A stretch of 40,372 nt of DNA from a virus. Position 1 is the stretch's first letter; every line of letters starts with the position of its first letter. The stretch lies in the IMG/VR virus record IMGVR_UViG_3300029983_000048, positions 1 to 40,372 of that record, one strand, 5' to 3'. Below, piece by piece: positions 30,866 through 37,460 of this stretch. A program made the position numbers and the translations under genes. The notes under the pieces were generated by a model. It was given only the letters and a program-made list of their open reading frames with translations, did not search any database and had not been told where the DNA came from.

Positions 30866-31137
30866 AAGTAAGGGTATTAACAAAAGAAGAAGAAGATTTA
30901 CTTTATGGTGATAGAAAAATAGAAATTAATTTAACATTTAAATCTGATGATCATTATTATTTACAACGAGAGAATGACGTTCTTCATATAAATGATGGAA
31001 TAATAAATAATTTGCATGTGGGTCATTTAAATGATGTAAAAAATTTAATACCAATTAAATACACTGAGTTTGAAAATAAAATTAAAGAAACTATCTATGA
31101 ATTAGATATTGATAAATTTTGGAATAAAATAATTTAA
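30862..31137 (+). CDS. Small protein of unknown function
   Basis: A 91-residue protein (MKVRVLTKEEEDLLYGDRKI...) with strand-rich character in the middle and a helical end (ENKIKETIYELDIDKFWNKI). A 4-nt overlap with the upstream gene. No tail and no motif. Confidence 0.75.
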   Translation: MKVRVLTKEEEDLLYGDRKIEINLTFKSDDHYYLQRENDVLHINDGIINNLHVGHLNDVKNLIPIKYTEFENKIKETIYELDIDKFWNKII

Positions 31138-31150
31138 ATTTAAAAAATAA

Positions 31151-31333
31151 ATGGATAAATATAGAGTAAAAATTCATAGTTTTGCAACACCTACTATTCA
31201 ATACGAAATTCAAAAGAAATCAATATTTGGATTTTGGTATAATCCTGATAATGTTGATGCTTACACCACTGGATTTTTTGACACATCAAAAGAAGCTGAA
31301 TATTGTATAGAATCTAAAATAGTGATAAAATGA
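31151..31333 (+). CDS. Small strand-rich protein
   Basis: A 60-residue protein (YRVKIHSFATPTIQYEIQKK, then FGFWYNPDNVDAYTTGFFDT) with a final helix. It resembles short phage proteins of the type strand-hairpin-helix, without a known role. It shares ATGA with the next gene. Confidence 0.7.
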   Translation: MDKYRVKIHSFATPTIQYEIQKKSIFGFWYNPDNVDAYTTGFFDTSKEAEYCIESKIVIK

Positions 31334-31641
31334 GTGAGTCTATTAAAATTTTATATGTTGATAATATAGAGAAATTTGATTATAACTTTTTACCAATTTA
31401 TAAAAAATGTGATAATGGTAAATATTTTCAATTGTGTATATCTTCATTAGGTGAAGATGTTTTGAAAGAAAATGCTGATCCTACAGATTTAATTTTTGCG
31501 ATTGAAGGATTTTCAATTTCAACATTTAATGCAATATCTAAAAAAATGAATGTTAAATTTGTTAATGATAAAGAAAAAGAAGTAATAGAAGAAAAGGTAA
31601 TAATTATTAAAAAATATATTAAATATAATAAATATGAATAA
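31330..31641 (+). CDS. Protein of unknown function before radical SAM gene
   Basis: A 103-residue protein (ESIKILYVDNIEKFDYNFLP...) of alpha/beta character with a basic end (KVIIIKKYIKYNKYE). It overlaps the radical SAM gene by 8 nt, so the two may act together, possibly as enzyme and partner or substrate. No Cys-rich or leader-peptide motif was seen. Confidence 0.7.
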   Translation: MSESIKILYVDNIEKFDYNFLPIYKKCDNGKYFQLCISSLGEDVLKENADPTDLIFAIEGFSISTFNAISKKMNVKFVNDKEKEVIEEKVIIIKKYIKYNKYE

Positions 31642-32851
31642 AACAGCGGAAAAGTTAAGTGAAATAGAACTTATTGATGGTTCTATTGCAAAAATTAAAG
31701 ATACTAAAGATTATAAAGCATTAAAAAGTGATGGCTATAATTTTTTCTTTAATAAGAAAGACGGCTATTTTGTTAGATGGGGAAAATTTTCTGATTATTC
31801 AAAAAAATCAGGTGAAATACAAAATTTAGATTTTAAAATGAAATTTTTGCCATTATGGTCTAAAATTTGGAACGAAAAATTCAATTTAAGAGAATTTTTT
31901 GCTGATTTAGATACTGATGCAGATTATCATAAAATGATTCCAGATATCGTAGATTTTGAGGTCTCTACCAAGTGTGATTTTGGTTGTAGTTTTTGTTATA
32001 AATCTAATAAAAGTAGTGGTGAATATATATCAACAGAAGATTTTACTAATGCTATAGATAAGTTACCAAAATCAATTTGTCAATGTGCATTGGGTATTGG
32101 AAATGTTGATCAGCCTAATTTATTAGAATTAATGAATGTCCTTATTGATAGAGGAATTAAGCCAAATATAACAATAAATGGTGATAAGTTAACAACAGAA
32201 ATATTGAATATGCTAAGTTCTAAATGTGGGGCCATCGCAATTTCACATTATTCTGATAATCTAACATTTAATACTGTTTATGAGTTGGCTACTGTTAGAG
32301 GAATGAAACAAATTAATATACATTCTTTTTTATCCGAAAATACATATGAAAAATGTCTTGGTCTTGTTGAAAAAATTGAAACTGATAGTAGATTGAAAGA
32401 TTTAAATGCTGTAGTTTTTCTTTCTATGAAAAAGAAAGGAAATGCACTAAAAAATAATTATTCTACATTGAGTAAAGAAAAATTTGATTTTTTATCTAAC
32501 CTATTATTAGAAAAAAAATTAAGATTCGGTTGGGACTCCTGTTCGTGCCAGAACTTCATACGCTCAATTGAACACAGAGAAGATAAAGAAAAAATTATAG
32601 AGTGTTGTGATCCATGTGAGGCTTCAATTGCGTCTAGTTACTTCTCATTAGAAGATGGCGGTACATATTATCCATGTAGTTTTTGTGAAGGAGTTGAATA
32701 TGCGCCTGGTGATTGGAAAAAAGGTATAAGTTTAAAGAATTGTAATGATTTTTTGAAAGATGTTTGGTTCCATAAAAAAACTAGAGAATTTGCAAATAAT
32801 AACATTGAATGTAGAAAAAAATGTATTTCTTGCCCAGTTTTTGAAATATAA
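31634..32851 (+). CDS. Radical SAM protein with Cys-rich C-terminus
   Basis: A 405-residue protein. The radical SAM iron-sulfur motif C-x3-C-x2-C is at 114-121 (STKCDFGCSFCYKSN), followed by the barrel. The C-terminal part has many Cys (WDSCSC, CCDPCEA, YPCSFCEG, and CRKKCISCPVF at the end), the layout of SPASM/Twitch proteins with extra clusters. Such enzymes modify peptides or act as anaerobic maturases; the substrate is unknown. It ends at a terminator. No KL tail. Confidence 0.88.
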   Translation: MNKTAEKLSEIELIDGSIAKIKDTKDYKALKSDGYNFFFNKKDGYFVRWGKFSDYSKKSGEIQNLDFKMKFLPLWSKIWNEKFNLREFFADLDTDADYHKMIPDIVDFEVSTKCDFGCSFCYKSNKSSGEYISTEDFTNAIDKLPKSICQCALGIGNVDQPNLLELMNVLIDRGIKPNITINGDKLTTEILNMLSSKCGAIAISHYSDNLTFNTVYELATVRGMKQINIHSFLSENTYEKCLGLVEKIETDSRLKDLNAVVFLSMKKKGNALKNNYSTLSKEKFDFLSNLLLEKKLRFGWDSCSCQNFIRSIEHREDKEKIIECCDPCEASIASSYFSLEDGGTYYPCSFCEGVEYAPGDWKKGISLKNCNDFLKDVWFHKKTREFANNNIECRKKCISCPVFEI

Positions 32852-32852
32852 A

Positions 32853-32886
32853 AAAATACCAACTTTAAAGTTGGTATTTTTTTTTG
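32853..32886. terminator. Terminator between converging genes
   Basis: AAAATACCAAC pairs with GTTGGTATTTT around TTTAAA (32853-32880), with a T-run behind. It lies between the radical SAM gene and the converging endonuclease and overlaps the end of the latter. Confidence 0.88.
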
Positions 32887-33431
32887 AATTCTTCTTCTAT
32901 CAATTCTCTTTTTTTACTATTTATATATCTTTTAGTTATACATAAATTTTCTATTTTTGATATTTCTTCAACTGGTATATTATTTAAAAATCCATACATT
33001 ACACTATTTTTATGATCTATTGTTGGGTATAATCTATTTTTTTGTGATAAATTATAATTATCTTTAATATACTCATTATCATAATAATCATAACCATCCC
33101 AATTAATTAAAAATTCTTTTTTAATTCGTTGTATTGCATTAGTACATGATGCTTTATATCTTGAAAAGTCTAGAATATTATCACTACAAACATTTCTTCC
33201 ATTTTTTATTAAATTTTCCCTTAATTCAAGTTTAAATATATCAAATTTGAAATAATTATCAACACCAAATTTTTCTAAACAATGTTTTTTATATTTTTCT
33301 TTAAATTCTTCTGTTTGAACAAAATGTTCAACACCATATTTTTCTAAACAATCTTTTTTATTTTTTATTTTAAATTGATTAGATTGAAAATAATATTCAA
33401 ATCCAAAATTTTTAATACAAGTTTTTTTCAT
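32865..33431 (-). CDS. Homing-endonuclease-like protein with KYGVE repeats
   Basis: The ATG at 33431 is chosen; the open frame before it has membrane-like, unnatural sequence. The 188-residue protein has three copies of a DNA-binding repeat (CIKNFGFEYYFQS, CLEKYGVEHFVQTEEFK, CLEKFGVDNYFK), typical of phage HNH endonucleases. The C-terminus has YPTIDHKNSVMYGFLNNIP and SKIENLCITKRYINSKK, which fits an HNH-type core with D-H and a later N. It lies alone on the minus strand beside the remnant of a tailed gene. Confidence 0.75.
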   Translation of the reverse strand: MKKTCIKNFGFEYYFQSNQFKIKNKKDCLEKYGVEHFVQTEEFKEKYKKHCLEKFGVDNYFKFDIFKLELRENLIKNGRNVCSDNILDFSRYKASCTNAIQRIKKEFLINWDGYDYYDNEYIKDNYNLSQKNRLYPTIDHKNSVMYGFLNNIPVEEISKIENLCITKRYINSKKRELIEEEFKKKYQL

Positions 33432-33439
33432 TTTTTCTT

Positions 33440-33490
33440 TTAAAAGATTGTAGAAAAATGAAATTAAATAAATTAATAGATAAATTATAA
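33440..33490 (+). pseudogene. Remnant KL tail of a disrupted gene
   Basis: A plus-strand frame reads LLKDCRKMKLNKLIDKL and then stops at 33488. It is a near-perfect KL tail with no gene body, directly behind the start of the minus-strand endonuclease. It may be the 3' end of a gene split by the endonuclease insertion. Confidence 0.45.
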
Positions 33491-33497
33491 TTTTAAT

Positions 33498-33725
33498 ATG
33501 AATTTTAATTATGAACATATTTTTATGAATAGATTTAATAGTTTTAATATAGGAGATGAAGTTATAATGAATAAGGATCTTATTATTAAAGGATTTTCTG
33601 GAACCCCACCATGGCTTAGTAATGAAATTTTTATAATAAAAAAAATTGTACGTGAAAATAATAATAATCAAGTAGTACAATTGGATAGAGATTTATATTA
33701 TAATGATGGTGTTATCAGAGTGTGA
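33498..33725 (+). CDS. GD-barrel-like protein ended by an in-frame TGA
   Basis: A 75-residue protein; the start may be 33498 or the Met at 33525. The body FNIGDEVIMNKDLIIKGFSG, then EIFIIKKIVRENNNNQVVQL, is of the GD-barrel type. The frame stops at TGA (33723-33725) but continues in the same frame for 38 natural-looking codons to a KL tail. Reading TGA as Trp gives GVIRVWQPTDNPFYRREISS, so a TGG to TGA change or stop readthrough is likely. Confidence 0.7.
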   Translation: MNFNYEHIFMNRFNSFNIGDEVIMNKDLIIKGFSGTPPWLSNEIFIIKKIVRENNNNQVVQLDRDLYYNDGVIRV

Positions 33726-33842
33726 CAACCTACTGATAATCCTTTTTATAGAAGAGAAATATCTTCAGCATGGCTTAAGTTATCAGTAAAATATCAACGA
33801 AAACAAAAATTAAATAAAATATTAGAATTAAAAAATAAATAA
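33726..33842 (+). pseudogene. In-frame continuation of the gene at 33498 after TGA
   Basis: Same frame as the preceding gene, without its own ATG. It encodes QPTDNPFYRREISSAWLKLS and ends in the KL tail KYQRKQKLNKILELKNK, stop TAA at 33840. Other genes here do use TGA as a stop, so general recoding of TGA is unlikely. Confidence 0.6.
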
Positions 33843-33848
33843 AAAGAT

Positions 33849-34079
33849 ATGAATAGATTTTTTGGAATGATGCCTTCAAGTGAGATTAAAATGAGTAAGA
33901 TGTATATTGATGATTTAGGTCTTAAAATCACAATAGATGCTGGAGAAAATGGTTGGACTATATTATATGCTGATAGTTCTTCTGAGTATAAAGACGTTGT
34001 TGATACGACGTTAAATAATTTTGATAAGGCATTAAAAGTGTTAAAAGGACATTTTAATGTTAGAGAATTAAAAAAATAA
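33849..34079 (+). CDS. Conserved phage-type small protein
   Basis: A 76-residue protein: NRFFGMMPSSEIKMSKMYID, then DLGLKITIDAGENGWTILYA and DSSSEYKD, with a final helix. The GWTIxYADSS pattern is one I associate with small phage proteins of unknown function. The end VRELKK may be a shortened KL tail. Confidence 0.75.
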   Translation: MNRFFGMMPSSEIKMSKMYIDDLGLKITIDAGENGWTILYADSSSEYKDVVDTTLNNFDKALKVLKGHFNVRELKK

Positions 34080-34087
34080 AAAAAGAT

Positions 34088-34261
34088 ATGGAAAATTTAA
34101 AATGGAATGGTGTAGATGAAAAAACAGCAGTAAAATTGTTTAATCTATCAACTAAAGAAACTGCGATTGAAATAGTTAAAACAATTGTTTTACCAACAAT
34201 TGGATCAGAAGCAGATATTTGTTTTTGGAATGATGTAATATCACATTTAAATAAATTATGA
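34088..34261 (+). CDS. Small helical protein
   Basis: A 57-residue frame (MENLKWNGVDEKTAVKLFNL...) ending SHLNKL, a minimal version of the tail. It overlaps the next gene by ATGA. The LxNLSxKETAIEIVKTIV helix looks natural. Function is unknown. Confidence 0.6.
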   Translation: MENLKWNGVDEKTAVKLFNLSTKETAIEIVKTIVLPTIGSEADICFWNDVISHLNKL

Positions 34262-34929
34262 TCAAATTAGATGCGACCAAAGATGGCTTAGGTAATATTA
34301 TAATTACTGAGTATTCATTTGATTTTTTATTAAGTTGTTTAGATAGTCAAAAGTATATCCCCCATCCAACATTAAGATCCGATCCTGATGGTCAAAAAGT
34401 TATAGATATTTGTAAACGTGAGTGTAAAAAAATATTAGGACAAAAATATATTTTTGAAACTTGTGAGGATGATTATTTTTTATTTAAAAAATATTTATAT
34501 CAAGATAAGATAATTCCTTGGTTTGGTGATGATGTTTACAAAGTTTGTGAATTATTTAAAGATACTAGAATAAAATATAAAATACCAGAAAATTTAAAAC
34601 CAATAACTAATGAAGAGTATAAATTTGGCGATGATCCATTAGGAGTTACTGAAGATGGTTGGATAGTATGTGAACCTAAGCCAAGACCATGGTTGATTGA
34701 GAGAGCACTTAGATATGATGGTGATTATTTAACTATTTCAGAAGATGGTCTAAATAATAGACCGTGGAAAAAAGAAGAAATAGAAAATATTAAAAATATA
34801 TTTGATGGTCTTGAAATTAAAGAAAATAGTTATTATATAGAAGAATTATGGAAAGATCAGTTATCTAAAATGAATATTTCTGTAGTAGAAAGTTATTTAA
34901 GAAAAATTAAATTACAAAAATTATTATGA
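34258..34929 (+). CDS. Protein with DGWIVCEPKP motif and KL tail
   Basis: A 223-residue protein. The motif GVTEDGWIVCEPKPRPW (about residues 123-140) recurs in another context in the gene at 37457 (IDNDGWMICEPRPDN). The N-terminal half is helical. The tail is SYLRKIKLQKLL. A 4-nt overlap on both sides. Not a recognised enzyme. Confidence 0.75.
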   Translation: MIKLDATKDGLGNIIITEYSFDFLLSCLDSQKYIPHPTLRSDPDGQKVIDICKRECKKILGQKYIFETCEDDYFLFKKYLYQDKIIPWFGDDVYKVCELFKDTRIKYKIPENLKPITNEEYKFGDDPLGVTEDGWIVCEPKPRPWLIERALRYDGDYLTISEDGLNNRPWKKEEIENIKNIFDGLEIKENSYYIEELWKDQLSKMNISVVESYLRKIKLQKLL

Positions 34930-35174
34930 GTGGTTCTTATGAAATAGGTCTGTGTGATATATGTAGAGAAATAAAACCATTACAACGAACATATTTTCAT
35001 TATAATATTAAATGTGAATGTCATTATCCGAATCATGTTGAAGTTGTTTATCATTGCTCAGATTGTATCGCTGTTGAGCCAAAAGAAACTAAAATAATTT
35101 TAAAAACTGATTATTTGAAGAATATAGATCAAGAAATTCGTAAAGAAAAATTAAATAGAATTAATAATTTATAG
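34926..35174 (+). CDS. Zinc-binding-like phage protein with KL tail
   Basis: An 82-residue protein: GLCDICREIKPLQRTYFHYN, then IKCECHYPNHVEVVYHCSDC. This CxxC...CxC...CxxC type is one I associate with phages and probably binds zinc. The end QEIRKEKLNRINNL is a KL tail followed by a promoter-like gap, not an overlapping gene. Confidence 0.8.
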   Translation: MSGSYEIGLCDICREIKPLQRTYFHYNIKCECHYPNHVEVVYHCSDCIAVEPKETKIILKTDYLKNIDQEIRKEKLNRINNL

Positions 35175-35202
35175 TTAATTTTTTTTATTGAGATAATTTC
35201 AT

Positions 35203-35210
35203 TATATTTG
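35203..35210 (+). promoter_or_regulatory. Possible Bacteroidota-type -7 promoter element
   Basis: TATATTTG lies 21 nt before the ATG at 35232, in a 57-nt gap after a tailed gene. It matches TAnnTTTG. Confidence 0.5.
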
Positions 35211-35231
35211 AATGAACAAATACTAAAAAAT

Positions 35232-35384
35232 ATGGGAACAATATTTAGAGTTTATCATGATGATACCCAAAATGATGTAGTTGATGCTATATCTGAACAA
35301 TTGGCGGATTTTGGATTAGAGATTATTTGGATTGAAGCTGTAAATGATGGCTTTGATGACTATGAAATTAAAAAAATAGATTAA
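35232..35384 (+). CDS. Small acidic protein
   Basis: A 50-residue acidic protein (MGTIFRVYHDDTQNDVVDAI...) with natural alpha/beta character. It is followed one base later by the next gene. The start is the first ATG behind the promoter that gives an open frame. Confidence 0.65.
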   Translation: MGTIFRVYHDDTQNDVVDAISEQLADFGLEIIWIEAVNDGFDDYEIKKID

Positions 35385-35385
35385 T

Positions 35386-35703
35386 ATGGGACTTGATATA
35401 AAGAGAAATAGAAAAGGCTTATATAAAGCTAAAAGTTCAGTATCTGATGAATCAGTTACCAAAGATTGGGTAACTGAAGATGAATTTAAAAAAATTCTCA
35501 TTGAAAAAGCGTATTATAAATTTATAGAGGAAACAATTAAAATTGATATGGAATTTCCAAGTGGTTATTGTGTTAATGATAAATATCAATGTGTAGATGA
35601 ACTACATTGTGCTGACTCAATTTGGATGTTAAAAAATTGGAATGATGAAGCTTTTAATAATAAATTTAAAGAAATTTGCGAAAGATTAAAAATTGAATTA
35701 TGA
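35386..35703 (+). CDS. Conserved phage-type protein, MGLDIKRNRKGLY type
   Basis: A 105-residue protein: GLDIKRNRKGLYKAKSSVSD, then KDWVTEDEFKKILIEKAYYK and MEFPSGYCVND. It reads like a small phage protein type seen widely, without a known function. It shares ATGA with the next small frame. Confidence 0.8.
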   Translation: MGLDIKRNRKGLYKAKSSVSDESVTKDWVTEDEFKKILIEKAYYKFIEETIKIDMEFPSGYCVNDKYQCVDELHCADSIWMLKNWNDEAFNNKFKEICERLKIEL

Positions 35704-35860
35704 ATATAATATATTATGAAGTTGTTCGTGAATTGCCATTTGCTAAAATAGACATCAAAGTAATATTAAAAAAAACTTTATTAAATTTATAATGGAAAAA
35801 CAAGGAGTTAATGAAGATGACGCTGAAAAATTGAGTAAAGATTTTTGGAAATTAAAATAA
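35700..35860 (+). CDS. Two small frames joined by a possible -1 frameshift
   Basis: The first frame (35700-35792) encodes 30 residues, MNIIYYEVVRELPFAKIDIK and VILKKTLLNL. The second (from ATG 35792 to 35860) encodes MEKQGVNEDDAEKLSKDFWK and LK. A -1 shift in the A8 run at 35768-35775 would join them as a 53-residue protein with VILKKNFIKFIMEKQG across the joint. The run fits an A-AAA-AAA slippery site in the right phase. A plain deletion or sequencing error in the run is equally possible. Confidence 0.5.
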
Positions 35861-35862
35861 TT

Positions 35863-36723
35863 ATGAAAAAAGTAAATTGGATAATAGATAAATATATTTT
35901 TGAAGATTATGAAGATAAATTAGCTACTGCTATTCTAAATAGTGGTAGCAATTTACTTTTTTATGATGATTTAATGAGTATTACTATTGGTGAATTTTTA
36001 ATAAAAAAGAAATTAACTGAATCTGATATTATATTTTTTCATGGATCTTTACAGCATGGTAGAAGAGTTAACAAATTGCCTTATTATCCAGGTATTTATT
36101 TAACATTAGAAAATTATGAATGTTATAAATATTATGGTTATTTTGGTGATAATTTGCTTAACTCTAATTATAAAATGATGGGGTTAAATGATGTTCTTAG
36201 AAATAAAGGTAGAATTTTTGGTGATTTTGGAACAGATTCAATTTTTATTAGACCTTCCGATGGTTTTAAATCATTTCCTGGACAGACCTTACCTTTTAAA
36301 AATTTTGATCAAGAGTTTAATATTTTAACAAAATCATATGGTGGATTAGAAACAGATATTTTATCCGTAGTGTCACCAGTGAAAGATATTGTTGAGGAGT
36401 ATAGATTCATCGTTATTGATGGAAAAGTGATTTCTGGCTCTTTATATATGGATAGAAATAATCGTAAAGAATGGAAAGCATACTATGATAAAATTTGTGA
36501 AGATCAAAAAGCATTTGATTTTGCAGTTGAAATGTCAAAAATTTATCAGCCAGATAGAATGTATACCATAGATGTTTGTAAATTATCAAATGACGAATAT
36601 AAAATGATAGAATTAAATTCATTTTGCTGTGCTAGTATGTATGGTAATGATTACGATAAAGTAGTTAATGCTGTAAATGAATTATGTATATCAGATTTTA
36701 ATGATACGCTATCGCCCCGCTGA
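35863..36723 (+). CDS. ATP-grasp family protein (DUF4343-like)
   Basis: 286 residues from the ATG at 35863 (a TTG further upstream is rejected). The N-terminal part has IIFFHGSLQHGRRVNKLPYY; the ATP-grasp region includes DSIFIRPSDGFKSFPGQ, VEEYRFIVIDGKVISGSLY and MIELNSFCCASMYG, with the Glu-x-Asn metal motif. This matches the DUF4343-type ATP-grasp ligases of phages. ATP-grasp enzymes join a carboxylate to an amine or thiol; the substrate is unknown. It ends in a GC-rich hairpin region. Confidence 0.85.
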   Translation: MKKVNWIIDKYIFEDYEDKLATAILNSGSNLLFYDDLMSITIGEFLIKKKLTESDIIFFHGSLQHGRRVNKLPYYPGIYLTLENYECYKYYGYFGDNLLNSNYKMMGLNDVLRNKGRIFGDFGTDSIFIRPSDGFKSFPGQTLPFKNFDQEFNILTKSYGGLETDILSVVSPVKDIVEEYRFIVIDGKVISGSLYMDRNNRKEWKAYYDKICEDQKAFDFAVEMSKIYQPDRMYTIDVCKLSNDEYKMIELNSFCCASMYGNDYDKVVNAVNELCISDFNDTLSPR

Positions 36724-36760
36724 TGAAAATAGCAACCCGGAGTATGGGTCGGGTCATCAA
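36712..36760 (+). ncRNA. GC-rich hairpin, possible RNA element
   Basis: A GC-rich patch in AT-rich DNA. CGGGTCATCA (36750-36759) can pair with ACCCG (36735-36739) and TGATG (36721-36725), leaving a 9-nt bulge and a 10-nt loop. TGA of the ATP-grasp gene is inside the structure and the next gene starts 12 nt behind it. No T-run, so it is not a normal terminator. A role in expression of the next gene is a guess. Confidence 0.35.
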
Positions 36761-36771
36761 TATAATTAAAA

Positions 36772-36942
36772 ATGGAAAATGAAATCAAAGAGTATGATAC
36801 TGTGATTGTGGATGGTAATAAATTTGCATCTGTAGTTCATTGCTATCCAGATAACAATACATATGAAGTCGAGATTATGTATTTTAATGAAAATGAGGTT
36901 AAAACTGTAACTAAAGATCAATTAATACTAGTAAAAAATTAA
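36772..36942 (+). CDS. DUF4926-like small protein
   Basis: A 56-residue frame: EIKEYDTVIVDGNKFASVVH, then CYPDNNTYEVEIMYFNENEV. The pattern D-x-V-x-V...VV..Y....YEVE is that of the small DUF4926-type barrel found in toxin-antitoxin and phage contexts. The start follows the GC-rich hairpin by 12 nt. Confidence 0.65.
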   Translation: MENEIKEYDTVIVDGNKFASVVHCYPDNNTYEVEIMYFNENEVKTVTKDQLILVKN

Positions 36943-36958
36943 GATAACTAAGATAAAA

Positions 36959-37127
36959 ATGGAAAAAGAAAAATTGATAATTGAACTTAATAGAATATTT
37001 ATTGCCTATGTTAAAAGATTTACATACTAAATGTGATTTTCCAAAATGGTTTTCAACCCCATTTCAACATTATTTTATAATGTTGAAAGAAAAAGAAAAA
37101 CTAGAAAATAAAATTAAAAATTTATGA
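36959..37127 (+). CDS. Small frame pair, probably frameshifted
   Basis: A first frame (36959-37030) gives MEKEKLIIELNRIFIAYVKR and FTY. A second, from ATG 37008 to 37127, gives 39 residues (MLKDLHTKCDFPKWFSTPFQ...). Upstream of its ATG the second frame reads LIEYLLP, which aligns with the end of the first frame's natural part (IIEL). One protein of about 58 residues is likely split by a single-base indel near 36990. The second frame alone may also be the true gene. Confidence 0.5.
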
Positions 37128-37303
37128 AAATTATAAAATTTACAGATGAAGAAATAAATTTTTTGTTTGATTCTTTACACGAAACTTGGCATAGATGTAA
37201 TAAGGAATTACAAAATCCTGAAAAATTTAGAATTCCATATTTGTCTGAAAGCAAAAAAATTGCTAATGAATTAATGACTAAAATTTCTAAAAAACAAATT
37301 TAA
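37124..37303 (+). CDS. Small helical protein
   Basis: A 59-residue frame (MKIIKFTDEEINFLFDSLHE...) with one Cys-His-containing stretch (ETWHRCNKELQNPEKFR) and a basic end (MTKISKKQI). It shares ATGA with the upstream frame. The MKIIxFTDEEIxFLxxxL opening is common in small phage proteins. Confidence 0.65.
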   Translation: MKIIKFTDEEINFLFDSLHETWHRCNKELQNPEKFRIPYLSESKKIANELMTKISKKQI

Positions 37304-37304
37304 A

Positions 37305-37460
37305 ATGAAAAGAATATTATTAGATGAAAATGATTTTGAACAATTAACCAACGGTGAAATTGTTAAAAAAGATGATGTAGAAATTGCATTATCAGATATT
37401 GGATTCAATTTAATGATTCAAATAGTAAAAGAAAACATATACAAATCCGATAAAAAATGA
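37305..37460 (+). CDS. Small acidic protein
   Basis: A 51-residue frame (MKRILLDENDFEQLTNGEIV...) with VKKDDVEIALSDIGFNLM in the middle. It begins one base after the upstream stop and shares ATGA with the next gene, so it is well embedded in the operon. Function is unknown. Confidence 0.65.
   Translation: MKRILLDENDFEQLTNGEIVKKDDVEIALSDIGFNLMIQIVKENIYKSDKK

Noticed and set aside
32760-32945. Plus-strand frame across the end of the radical SAM gene
   Set aside because: It crosses a strong terminator and overlaps two real genes in another frame and strand.
36717-36760. Hammerhead ribozyme, because of CTGATGA
   Set aside because: The matching GAAA box and stem arrangement are not present; the TGATGA is explained by the stop codon region and the simple hairpin.
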